A DNA stretch of 64,000 bases, taken from NCBI RefSeq assembly GCF_022690685.1, contig NZ_JALCYY010000005.1:88684-152683 (forward strand), given 5' to 3'. How positions within the stretch are numbered: the first letter of the stretch is position 1; every line of letters starts with the position of its first letter. Positions 33,619 to 41,763 of this stretch are shown here, in pieces. The notes under the pieces were generated by a model, which was not told the DNA's origin, ran no database searches, and saw nothing but the letters and a program-made list of their open reading frames with translations. The DNA comes from Anaeromyxobacter terrae. GTDB taxonomy: Bacteria > Myxococcota > Myxococcia > Myxococcales > Anaeromyxobacteraceae. The translations under genes were made by a program, and so were the position numbers.

Positions 33619-34997
33619 GCGAGCGTACCGGAGAGCGAGCTGCCGCCGGCGCGCGTGATGCGCGCGCGGACCAGCGCGCCGGTCGGCGCGGCCGCCTCGT
33701 CGGCGGCGAGGTGGACGACGGAGTTCTCCGGCGTGCGCCCGAGCCGCTCGCCCGGCTCGTCGGAGGCCCCCTCGACGAGGACCTCGACCACCTTCCCGAG
33801 CGCGGCCGCGAGCGCCTCGCCGGCGATGCGCCGCTGCGCGGCCTGGAGCCGCTCGAGCCGCTCGACCGCCACCGCGCGCGGCACCTCCTGCCACTCGGGC
33901 CCCGAGCCGAGGCGCAGGTTCGCGACCGTCTTCGGGCGCGGGCTGAACAGGAAGCTGAAGCTCTGCTCGAAGCGCGCGCGCTCGAGAAGCGCGAGCGAGC
34001 CCTCGAAGTCCGCGTCGCTCTCGCCGGGGAAGCCGACGATGAAGTCGGTGGTGACGGCGATGCCGGGGCGGGCTGCGCGCAGGCGATCGAAGCGGTCGAG
34101 GTACTCCGCGACGGTGTAGTCGCGGCGCATGCGGGCGAGGACCGGATCCGAGCCGGACTGCACCGGCAGGTGGAAGTGCGGCATCACCTTGGGCTCGTCG
34201 CGGAACACCTCGACGAGCGCGTCGGAGAGGTCGTGCGGGTGGCTCGTGGTGAAGCGGATCCGCGCGATCCCCGGCAGGGCCGCGACGCGGCGGAGGAGCT
34301 CCGCGAACGTGCAGCCGCCCGCGTACGAGTTCACGTTCTGGCCGATGAGCGTCACCTCGCGCACGCCCACCTCGGCGAGCGCCGCGCACTCGGCGACGAT
34401 CTCCGGGAACGCGCGCGACACCTCGCGGCCCCGGGTGTGCGGGACGATGCAGAACGCGCAGACGTTGTCGCAGCCCTTCATCGCCGTGACGAACGCCGTC
34501 GGGCGGCCGCGCGCGGCCTCGGGGTCCGCCTGCGGAAAGACGTAGTCGTGCGAGTCCATCCAGCCGGTCTCGGCGAACCGCTCGCGCTCCGCCCGGGCGA
34601 CCATCTCCGGCAGCTTGCCGATGTTGTCCGGCCCGAAGACGAAGTCCACGTACGGAACGCGCGCGAGGAGCCGGTCCTTCTCCTGCTGCGCGACGCAGCC
34701 GGACACCGCGATGAGCGCACCGCGCCGCGCCTTCACCTCGCGGTAGCGCCCGAGCGCGGAGAGGAGCTTCTGCTCCGCCTTCTCGCGCACCGCGCAGGTG
34801 TTGAGGAGGATGAGGTCGGCGTCCTCCGCGGTCTCGGCGCGCGCGAACGCGTGGCGGCCGAGGAGCTCGACCATCCGGTCCGAGTCCGACGCGTTCATCT
34901 GGCAGCCGAAGGTGTGGACGTACACCTTGCGGGGGGCGGCCGGACGGTCGCCGGGCGCGGAGGGGGCCTTCCGGGAGAGCGAGACGAGGTCGGGCAC
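33615..34997 (-). CDS. miaB: tRNA-2-methylthio-N6-dimethylallyladenosine synthase
   Basis: This radical-SAM enzyme methylthiolates i6A37 in tRNAs reading UNN codons. The 460-residue protein has the N-terminal UPF0004 domain with three cysteines (TFGCQMN, NTCAVR, SGCVAQ), the radical-SAM CDNVCAFC motif, IGQNVNSY, and a C-terminal TRAM domain. The start is GTG at 34997; there is no Shine-Dalgarno, and a promoter -10 ends nine bases before it. It leads a four-gene coupled operon. RimO/MtaB are alternatives, but the QNVNSY block fits MiaB. Confidence 0.93.
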   Translation of the reverse strand: MPDLVSLSRKAPSAPGDRPAAPRKVYVHTFGCQMNASDSDRMVELLGRHAFARAETAEDADLILLNTCAVREKAEQKLLSALGRYREVKARRGALIAVSGCVAQQEKDRLLARVPYVDFVFGPDNIGKLPEMVARAERERFAETGWMDSHDYVFPQADPEAARGRPTAFVTAMKGCDNVCAFCIVPHTRGREVSRAFPEIVAECAALAEVGVREVTLIGQNVNSYAGGCTFAELLRRVAALPGIARIRFTTSHPHDLSDALVEVFRDEPKVMPHFHLPVQSGSDPVLARMRRDYTVAEYLDRFDRLRAARPGIAVTTDFIVGFPGESDADFEGSLALLERARFEQSFSFLFSPRPKTVANLRLGSGPEWQEVPRAVAVERLERLQAAQRRIAGEALAAALGKVVEVLVEGASDEPGERLGRTPENSVVHLAADEAAAPTGALVRARITRAGGSSLSGTLA

Positions 34998-35006
34998 GCG
35001 GGGCGG

Positions 35007-35036
35007 AAACTAAGGAAGACGGGGGCGCGGAGTCAA
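35007..35036 (-). promoter_or_regulatory. miaB operon promoter, nearly leaderless
   Basis: On the minus strand TTGACT (35036-35031), an 18-base spacer and TAGTTT (35012-35007) end nine bases before the GTG start. The transcript would have a leader of only about three bases. Confidence 0.6.
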
Positions 35037-35055
35037 CCGCAGGCCAAGGCGGAGA

Positions 35056-35222
35056 CCAGTTGATCTGGATCGCTACTGCGGCGCACGCTGGCTGGCTGCG
35101 CCGGGCAGACTCCTCCCTGCGCTGCTCGACGGGCCTTCCAGGCCCGCCTGCGCTGCTCGGCCTTCGTGTGCCCGGCTCGCCGACGCCATCGCGCGCCTCG
35201 TGACGCGCCCAGATCAACCGGG
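35056..35222. repeat. Imperfect long inverted repeat with 10-bp terminal arms
   Basis: The 232-base gap between miaB and the TonB-like gene is mostly one imperfect palindrome. Its ends carry GTTGATCTGG (35059-35068) and the inverted copy CCAGATCAAC (35209-35218). Further inside, shorter matched blocks occur, including CCGGGCA (35101-35107) against TGCCCGG (35169-35175). The centre is GGGCCT/AGGCCC around 35131-35145, flanked by two direct copies of TGCGCTGCTCG. It could be a MITE-like relic, a BIME-type repeat or a structured RNA. Confidence 0.55.
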
Positions 35223-35229
35223 CTCCGCG

Positions 35230-36447
35230 CTACCCCGCGCCGCGCACCGCGACGAGCTCGATGCGGCTCTTCGCCGAGCGCTTCAGCGGGTAGACGAGCC
35301 CTTTCGGCTTGAAGTTCGCATCGAACGCCACGCCCGCGACCGGGAGCGGTGGGATGACCGAGAGCTCGGTCACGAACGCCCACTCCGTCGTCGTGCCCGC
35401 GAGCCGGCGCGAGAGGGTGCGGCCGAAGAGCCTCCGCGCCCGCTCGAGCGCGAGGCGGTCGTGGGCCGGGTTCCCGCTCGACGCCACGACGCGGGCATCC
35501 GTGACGACGCCGCCCTCGTCCTCGACCACGGCGACCACCGTGACGAGCCCCTTCGACCAGGCCTGCGCGAGCCCCTTGCCGCCGGTCGCGGCGAGCGCGT
35601 CGCTCCCGGCGGCGAGCGCCTCGCGGTCGCGGCTCCCCTCCGCGGCGGCGTGCACCGCGGCGTCCTTTCCCGGCGCGACGCGACCGGGGGCGTCCGGCGC
35701 GTTCGCGAAGGGTCGTCCGGTGCGGCCGTAGGCCTCCGCGGCGCCGAGGTAGGCGCTCGCGGTGTCCGCGAGGAGGTCGCCCACCCCCTGCCCGCCCCCG
35801 CGCAGCACGCCGAAGTCCGGGGCGAACCCGCCGGCGAGCGCGTCGCGGAGGTCCATCCACGAGGCGTCCGGGTAGCGCGCGAGGTCGCGCGCGCGCATCT
35901 CGGCGAGCATGCCGTCCACGCGCCGCTTCGCGCGCGCCGCCGGCGCCTCCTCGGCTCCGTCGCCGCGGGAGAAGAGCGACGCGGGCGGCGAGACCGCGAG
36001 CGCGTCCCGCCCGCCCGACCGGCGCTCCCCTCCGAGCCCCTGCGCGTCGAACCAGCCCTGCGCCGCCGACGCGGCCCCGGGCGGGAGCTCGCCCTGCGGC
36101 GCGATCCGGGCGCCCCGCTCGCGCGGCCCCGCCCCCCGGCTCGGCGCGATCGTCGCCGCCGGGGGCCGCGCGCGCTGCTCCGGACCCGGGCGGGCGCCCT
36201 CGCCTGCCCGCCGGGCGTCGCGCTCTGCCTGCCCGCGCCCGGGCGGTCCGGCGGTCTCTCCGCCGGGCTCGACCTCCACGAGCGAGACGGTGATGGGCCC
36301 GGGCGGTGGCGGTGCGGAGGGTCCGGGGCGAAGCGCGGCGAGGAGCGCAGCGTGGAGCGCCGCGGACAGGCCGACCGCGAGGAGGAGCCAGCGCCGCTCG
36401 CGCGCGCGCGCCTCGCGCGATCCCCGCTCCGGGCCGCCCACGCTCAC
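35230..36447 (-). CDS. TonB-family energy-transducer-like protein
   Basis: The 405-residue protein has one N-terminal membrane helix (about 20-40, LLLAVGLSAALHAALLAAL, with the His seen in many TonB helices), a long Pro/Ala/Arg-rich linker, and a C-terminal domain with DEGGVVTDARVVASSGNPAHDRLALERA, the pattern of the TonB C-terminal fold. It probably spans the periplasm and passes force or contacts an outer-membrane partner; ExbB/ExbD are not nearby. It starts at GTG overlapping the VWA gene stop (GTGA). The last 60 residues are beyond the usual TonB domain. Confidence 0.8.
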   Translation of the reverse strand: MSVGGPERGSREARARERRWLLLAVGLSAALHAALLAALRPGPSAPPPPGPITVSLVEVEPGGETAGPPGRGQAERDARRAGEGARPGPEQRARPPAATIAPSRGAGPRERGARIAPQGELPPGAASAAQGWFDAQGLGGERRSGGRDALAVSPPASLFSRGDGAEEAPAARAKRRVDGMLAEMRARDLARYPDASWMDLRDALAGGFAPDFGVLRGGGQGVGDLLADTASAYLGAAEAYGRTGRPFANAPDAPGRVAPGKDAAVHAAAEGSRDREALAAGSDALAATGGKGLAQAWSKGLVTVVAVVEDEGGVVTDARVVASSGNPAHDRLALERARRLFGRTLSRRLAGTTTEWAFVTELSVIPPLPVAGVAFDANFKPKGLVYPLKRSAKSRIELVAVRGAG

Positions 36448-37847
36448 CCGCCGCCCCCCGGCACGAGCGCGTCGGCGATCTCCTCGAGCTCCTCGAGCGA
36501 GCCGAGGGTCGCGACGCGGCTGCAGCGGGGCGCGTAGAGCGGCATCTCGCTGTCCCCCATGCCCCACGCAAGGCGCGGCTCCGGGCAGATCCAGAGCAGG
36601 CGCCGCGCGCGCCGCCGGAGCTCGTCGAGGACCCACGCCTCGGGCGCGTTGTAGTTGTTCCGGCCGTCGCCGATGACGATCACGGTGGTGCGCCGGGTGA
36701 CCGCCCCGCGGAAGTCCTCGTGGAACACCTTCAGCGCGCGGCCGTAGTTGGAGTTCGCCGAGAGGCTCACCGCGCGCGCGGCGACCGCGAGCTGCGCCGC
36801 GCGGGTCGGGTCCTTCTCGGCGCGCAGCCGGTCCGTCACCTCGGCGAGGTCGGACACGAACACGAACGTCCGCACGCGCGTGAAGAGGCTCTGGAGCGTG
36901 TAGAGGAAGAGCAGCATGAGCCGGGTGACGTGCCGGACCGACTCGGAGACGTCGCAGAGCACGACGACGTCCGGCCGCTCCGGCCGCCGGTGGCGGAACA
37001 CGAGCCGGGCGGGCACGCCGCCGAGCCCGAGGTTCCGCCGGAGCGTCCTGCGCACCGCGAGCGCACCGCGCCGCCGCGAGCGCTCGCGCCGCACGAGCCG
37101 CGCGCGCAGCCGCTCGGCGAGCCGCCGCACCGCGACCTCCATCCGCGCCGCCTCCGCGGGCGTGACCGGGGCGAGCCCGCCCTCCAGCGGGTCCCGGCGC
37201 AGCGTGCGCGCCCGCCCCTCGAGCTCCGCCCAGCGCCGGGCCGCCTCCTCCACCTTCCGGAGCGCTCCCTCGAGCGAGCCGGTCACGAGCTCGCGCGCAC
37301 CGGCCTCGAGGCCACGCTCCCGCAACGCCCGCTCGATCGCGGCCGCGTCGTCCTGGAGCGCGTTTCCCCCGGCCGCGGCGAGGAGCCGCCGCGCCTGGAA
37401 CCCGGTCGCACCGGCGCTCGCGAACGCCCCGAAGTCGACCTGCAGCGCCGCGCCACGCAGGAGCCGCGCGAGCAGCGCCGGATCGCCGCCCAGCGCGGCG
37501 CGCGCGAGCGGGCTCATGCCGCGGAGGAGCTCCTCCATCGTCCGCGCGACGAGCTCGAGGTCGTCGCCCTCGAGCAGCCCCTGCGCGTCGAGCTCGCCCA
37601 CGACGCCGCGCTCGAGCCCCTCGAGGACGCGCCCGAGCGCCGAGAAGTAGAGGTCGAACAGCCCGTCGAAGACCGGCACGTCGCGGGAGCGCTTCACGAG
37701 GGTCGCGCGGAGCGCCGCGCGGAAGCTCCCGCGGTCCGACGCGCCCACGAGCGCCGCGGCCTCGACGGCGTCGGCGACCTCGGCGGGCGAGACCCGCACC
37801 CCGTTCGTGCGGAGGAGCCCCGCGAACTCGGCGACGCGTGCGTGCAC
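36444..37847 (-). CDS. CoxE-like VWA domain protein
   Basis: The 467-residue protein has an alpha-helical, Arg-rich N-terminal half and a C-terminal VWA domain: VVVLCDVSESVRHVTRLMLLF contains the MIDAS DxSxS, and VFVSDLAEVT and VIVIGDGRNNYNAPEAW are the following strands. CoxE-type proteins usually work with a MoxR-type AAA+ ATPase in cofactor or metal insertion; no such ATPase is adjacent here. The start is GTG at 37847 with AGGA upstream. It is coupled to the downstream TonB-like gene by overlap. Confidence 0.88.
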   Translation of the reverse strand: MHARVAEFAGLLRTNGVRVSPAEVADAVEAAALVGASDRGSFRAALRATLVKRSRDVPVFDGLFDLYFSALGRVLEGLERGVVGELDAQGLLEGDDLELVARTMEELLRGMSPLARAALGGDPALLARLLRGAALQVDFGAFASAGATGFQARRLLAAAGGNALQDDAAAIERALRERGLEAGARELVTGSLEGALRKVEEAARRWAELEGRARTLRRDPLEGGLAPVTPAEAARMEVAVRRLAERLRARLVRRERSRRRGALAVRRTLRRNLGLGGVPARLVFRHRRPERPDVVVLCDVSESVRHVTRLMLLFLYTLQSLFTRVRTFVFVSDLAEVTDRLRAEKDPTRAAQLAVAARAVSLSANSNYGRALKVFHEDFRGAVTRRTTVIVIGDGRNNYNAPEAWVLDELRRRARRLLWICPEPRLAWGMGDSEMPLYAPRCSRVATLGSLEELEEIADALVPGGGG

Positions 37848-37857
37848 GCGCGGGATC

Positions 37858-38499
37858 CTAACCGGAGCCGGCTTGCCCGTCGCCGGGTCCCGCCGGGGCG
37901 CGCGGCAGACGCGGCAGCCGGGGCGGTCGCGCCCCGCGGCGCACCGCGCCGTCCACGGCCACGTAGGCGAGCTCCTCGCCCGCGCGCACGGCCCGCAGCA
38001 GGAGGCCGCCGCGGCTCATGTCGCCGCGGCCGACGAAGTCCTGCGGGAAGAGCAGGCGGCGGCCGAGGATGGCGAGGAGCGGCTCGACGTACTTGGGGCT
38101 CGCGATGCTGCCGAGGAGCACCACCTGGCCCTCCGCCCCGAGCCGCTCGCCGAGGAGCCGTGCGTCGCGCTCGAGCGCGCCCCGGAAGCGCGCGTCGGCG
38201 GCGTCCACCGGGACCGCCGCGAACGCGCGCAGGTCGCCCGCCCGGATCGTGGCGTCCACCGGGACGAGGCCCGCCCCCGGGGCGATGACGAGCGCGCCCG
38301 GGGCGCCCCGCGGCGGTCGCCCGAAAGCGCGCGCGTAGGCGAGCTTGCCCCGGAAGTAGAGGCCGCTCGCGAACGCGAAGACCTCCCCGAGGGGCGCGCC
38401 CTCGCCCTGGACCGCCTGCGCGAGCGCGAAGCGGGCGCGCGGAGAGAGGACGAGCGCCATGCGCTCGCCCCCGCTGTTCGCGGGGGAGAGGAGGAACAC
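37858..38499 (-). CDS. Conserved hypothetical protein of a SPANxGG-starting family
   Basis: I recall no function for it. The protein has VFLLSPANSGGER at its N-terminus, RARFALAQAVQ, and GEVFAFASGLYFRGKLAYARAFG, which I regard as conserved; the C-terminus is Arg/Pro-rich. It looks cytoplasmic, of mixed alpha/beta type. I chose GTG at 38499 because the FLLSPAN stretch seems part of the family; the ATG at 38460 would give 200 residues. Neither has a ribosome-binding site. It is divergent from the M48 protease with only 40 bases between starts and lies ten bases upstream of the CoxE-like gene. Confidence 0.7.
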   Translation of the reverse strand: MFLLSPANSGGERMALVLSPRARFALAQAVQGEGAPLGEVFAFASGLYFRGKLAYARAFGRPPRGAPGALVIAPGAGLVPVDATIRAGDLRAFAAVPVDAADARFRGALERDARLLGERLGAEGQVVLLGSIASPKYVEPLLAILGRRLLFPQDFVGRGDMSRGGLLLRAVRAGEELAYVAVDGAVRRGARPPRLPRLPRAPAGPGDGQAGSG

Positions 38500-38539
38500 G
38501 CGGTGCGCCGCCCGCGCGTCCGGGGTATCACCTCCTCCG

Positions 38540-39817
38540 ATGAGCTCGTGGGTCCTGCCCGTCTTCCTCGGCGTCTTCGCCATCCAGTACGCGGTCGAGA
38601 CCGGCCTCCTCCTGCTCAACCTGCGCCACGTCGCCCGCGCGCGCGGGGTGCCGCTCCTCCTCTCCGGTCGCGTGGACGACGCGACGGCCGAGCGGAGCCG
38701 CGCCTACACGCTCGCGAACGGCCGCTTCGCGCTCGCCGAGGGGGCGTTCTTCACCGCGCTCACGCTCGCGGTCCTGCTCTCCGGCGTGCTCCCCGCGCTC
38801 GACGCCGCGCTGGCGGCGCGCGGGCTCGACGGCGCCCATCGGTTCGTCGTCTTCCTCGTGGCGCTGAGCCTCGGGTTCTCCGTCGCCGGGCTCCCCTTCG
38901 CGCTCTTCCACACCTTCGTGCTCGAGGCGCGCTTCGGCTTCAACCGCACGACGCCGCGGCTCTGGCTGCTCGACCGGCTGAAGGCGCTCCTCCTCCAGGT
39001 GGCGCTCGGCGTTCCCCTCCTCTACGCGACGTACGGGTTCATGCGCTTCACCGGCGGGCTCTGGTGGGTCTGGCTCTTCGCCTTCTACGTGGCGGTCCAG
39101 CTCGTCCTCCTGTGGCTCTACCCCTCCGTCATCGCCCCCATCTTCAACCGCTTCCAGCCGCTGCCGGAGGGGCCGCTCCGCGCGCGGGTCGAGGCGCTCG
39201 CCCGGGCGGCGGGGTTCGCGCACCGCGGCCTGTACGTGATGGACGCGTCGCGGCGCTCGGGCCACTCGAACGCCTACTTCACCGGGATCTTCCGGCCGCG
39301 GATCGTGCTGTTCGACACGCTCGTCGAGAAGATGAGCGTGGACGAGGCGGCGAGCGTGCTCGCCCACGAGATCGGCCACTACCGCGCGCGGCACGTGCAG
39401 CGCCGGCTCGCGCTCTCCGCGGCGGGAACGCTCGCGGTGCTGTTCGCGCTCTCGCGCCTCGTGCCCTGGCCGCCGCTCTACGCAGCGTTCGGCTTCGCGG
39501 GCCCGAGCCTGCACGCCGCCCTGGCGCTCGTCTCGCTCGGCGGCGGCGCGTTCGTGTTCTGGCTCTCGCCGCTCGCCGCGCGCCTCTCCCGCAGGCACGA
39601 GTACGAGGCCGATCGCTACGCGGTGCGCCTCGCCGGCGCGCCCGAGGCGCTCGAGACGGCGCTCGTCCGCCTCAACGGAGAGAACCTGTCGAACCTCCAC
39701 CCGCACCCCTGGTACAGCGCCTGGCACTACAGCCACCCGGTGCTCGTGGAGCGGCTCGCCGCGATCGAGCGGGCCGCCGCGGCGGAGCGGCAGGCGTCCG
39801 CGCCGACGGCGGGGTGA
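38540..39817 (+). CDS. M48 family membrane metalloprotease (Ste24/CAAX-like)
   Basis: The 425-residue protein has about seven membrane helices and the M48 catalytic set: HEIGHY (zinc His-Glu-His) near residue 275 and EYEADRYA with the third ligand Glu. GFNRTTPRLWLLDRLKALLL and LYPSVIAPIFNRFQPL are typical of Ste24-type CAAX proteases rather than the shorter HtpX. It probably cleaves membrane or misfolded proteins. The ATG at 38540 sits eight bases after a TATCAC -10-like element, but I find no good -35. The sequence CCTCCTCC before the ATG is not a ribosome-binding site. Confidence 0.92.
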   Translation: MSSWVLPVFLGVFAIQYAVETGLLLLNLRHVARARGVPLLLSGRVDDATAERSRAYTLANGRFALAEGAFFTALTLAVLLSGVLPALDAALAARGLDGAHRFVVFLVALSLGFSVAGLPFALFHTFVLEARFGFNRTTPRLWLLDRLKALLLQVALGVPLLYATYGFMRFTGGLWWVWLFAFYVAVQLVLLWLYPSVIAPIFNRFQPLPEGPLRARVEALARAAGFAHRGLYVMDASRRSGHSNAYFTGIFRPRIVLFDTLVEKMSVDEAASVLAHEIGHYRARHVQRRLALSAAGTLAVLFALSRLVPWPPLYAAFGFAGPSLHAALALVSLGGGAFVFWLSPLAARLSRRHEYEADRYAVRLAGAPEALETALVRLNGENLSNLHPHPWYSAWHYSHPVLVERLAAIERAAAAERQASAPTAG

Positions 39818-39850
39818 GGCCCGAGGCGATCGCGAACCACGAACCGTCGT

Positions 39851-41647
39851 TCAGGCGCTCCCCTGCGGCGCCGTGTAGAGGTCCGTCAAGGTCGAGCCGA
39901 GGAACGCGACGAGCGCGTCCCGCTTCAGCTTGAGCGTGGGCGTGATGAGCGCCGGGTGATCCTGCGGCGAGCCCGGGATCACGAGGAGCCGCTTCGGCTT
40001 CTCGTAGTCGCTGAACGCGCCGAGCGCGGCGCGGGCGCGGGGGAGCAGCTCCTGCGCGGCGTCCTTCCCCGCCGCCGCGATCCGGGCGATCTCCTCCGCG
40101 GCGACGAACACCGCGGCGGACACGAAGGGCCGGCCCTCGCCGAGCAGCATCGCCGCCTGGAACGGCGAGGCCGACGCGATGGCCAGCTCGATGGGCTCGG
40201 GGGCGACCTTCTTCCCGGTCGAGAGCACCATGAGATCCTTCTTGCGCCCCTCGATGCGGAGCAGCCCCTCCGCGTCCATCCGGCCGATGTCGCCGGTGCG
40301 GAAGAAGCCGTCCTCGGTGTACGCGCCCTCCTCGTCCTCGCGCTCGAGGTAGCCGGTGAGGAGGAGCGGCCCCTTGAGGAGCAGCTCGCCGTCCGGCGTG
40401 AAGCGCAGGTCGTGGTCCGGCGTGACGATGCCGGCGCTGCCCGCGCGGCGGCCGCCCGAGAACAGGTTCGAGGAGATGAGCCCGGCCGTCTCGCTCATGC
40501 CGTAGAGCTCGACGAACGGCATCCCGAGCGCCTCGAAGAAGCGGAACAGCGCAGGCGCCGCGGGCGCACCCCCGGAGAAGAGGCCGCGCACGTTTCCGCC
40601 GAGCCTCGCGCGCACCGCCTTGCCCACGAGCCGGTCCGCGAGCCGCGTGAGGACCCGGTCCCTCGTCGAGCGCGAGCCGTCCAGCCGGACCCGCGCGGCG
40701 GCCGCGAGGGAGGCGCTCGCGAGCGCGCGCAGCGGCCCGGGGAGGCCCGCGAGCTTCGCCTCGACGGCGCCGCGGATCCGCTCGTACACGAGCGGCACGG
40801 AGAAGAGGTAGGTCGGCCCGAGCGCGAGGCCGCGCTCCATGTCCTCGCGGCGCGAGAGCATGATGAGGCCGTGCGTCTCCGCCAGCGCGAGGGCGAACTG
40901 GTCGTGCCCGGCGACGTGCGCGAACGGGAGGAAGTGGAGCCCCACGTCTTCGGGCGTCCGGCCGACGGCGACGTGGCCGCCCTCGATGGCGTGCACGATC
41001 GCGCGCTGCGGCAGGCGGACGCCCTTCGGCCGGCCGGTGGTGCCGCTCGTGAAGAGGAGGAGGAACGGATCCTCCTCGCCCGCGGCGCGGGCGAGCGCCT
41101 CGAGCGCGTCGAGGTCGAGCCCCGCGCCCGAGAACACCTCGGCGACGGTGGTGGTCTGGACGCCGGCCGGCACCGAGGCCGGGGCGAGCGGCTCGGCCGA
41201 GACGATCGTCACGAGCCCCGCGGCGGCGAGCTCCGCCGCGATGGGGGCGAGCTTCGCCCACTGCGCCGCCGACCCGACGAACGCGACGCGCGGCCGGACG
41301 CGCCGCGTGATCCCCTGCACCGGCTCCGCCGCGAGGCTGGCGAAGAGCGTGGCCGGCTCGGCGCGGAGGGCCTGCGCGCCGAGGGCGAGCATCTGCCACT
41401 CGGGCGAGTTCTCGGCGAGGATGAGGACGCGGGCGCCCGGGCCGACGCCCGCCGAGCGGAGGAACGCCACGGCGCGGCCCGCGCCGGCGGCGAAGTCGCC
41501 GAAGGTGAGGACGCGCGGCGGCGCGGCGGGGTGCTCGGGCTCCAGGTACCGGATGAAGGCCTTGCCAGGCACGCGCCGCGCCGCGGACACCATGAGCCGC
41601 GGCAAGGTCCGCTCCGGGAACCGCTCGATCGAAAGTCTTCGGTCCAT
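39851..41647 (-). CDS. Long-chain acyl-CoA synthetase (AMP-binding), second copy
   Basis: The 598-residue enzyme belongs to the same broad family as the one at 19.8 kb but is divergent. It has LFTSGTTGRPKGV near residue 203, VELYGMSETAGL, and FFRTGDIGRMDAEGLLRIEGRKKD. The sequence TPTLKLKRDAL near the end holds the catalytic Lys region. It activates fatty acids to acyl-CoA. The start ATG at 41647 follows GGAGG at ten bases. It is downstream of the RNA methyltransferase on the same strand across a 116-base gap with a palindrome. Confidence 0.92.
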   Translation of the reverse strand: MDRRLSIERFPERTLPRLMVSAARRVPGKAFIRYLEPEHPAAPPRVLTFGDFAAGAGRAVAFLRSAGVGPGARVLILAENSPEWQMLALGAQALRAEPATLFASLAAEPVQGITRRVRPRVAFVGSAAQWAKLAPIAAELAAAGLVTIVSAEPLAPASVPAGVQTTTVAEVFSGAGLDLDALEALARAAGEEDPFLLLFTSGTTGRPKGVRLPQRAIVHAIEGGHVAVGRTPEDVGLHFLPFAHVAGHDQFALALAETHGLIMLSRREDMERGLALGPTYLFSVPLVYERIRGAVEAKLAGLPGPLRALASASLAAAARVRLDGSRSTRDRVLTRLADRLVGKAVRARLGGNVRGLFSGGAPAAPALFRFFEALGMPFVELYGMSETAGLISSNLFSGGRRAGSAGIVTPDHDLRFTPDGELLLKGPLLLTGYLEREDEEGAYTEDGFFRTGDIGRMDAEGLLRIEGRKKDLMVLSTGKKVAPEPIELAIASASPFQAAMLLGEGRPFVSAAVFVAAEEIARIAAAGKDAAQELLPRARAALGAFSDYEKPKRLLVIPGSPQDHPALITPTLKLKRDALVAFLGSTLTDLYTAPQGSA

Positions 41648-41728
41648 GCTCTCGCCGCCTCCCCCGCCGTACGGGTGGGGAGCGTGGCGTGGGACTGTCA
41701 TGGAGTTGTCACCGCCTGCGCGCAAGCG

Positions 41729-41742
41729 CCCGTCGCGACGGG
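41729..41742. promoter_or_regulatory. 14-bp perfect palindrome upstream of the acyl-CoA synthetase
   Basis: CCCGTCGCGACGGG is a perfect palindrome 82 bases before the synthetase start and 22 bases after the stop of the methyltransferase gene. It could be an operator for a dimeric fatty-acid regulator or a short terminator hairpin. In such G+C-rich DNA chance occurrence is possible. Confidence 0.35.
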
Positions 41743-41763
41743 GCCCCCGCCAGCGCCGGAGCC

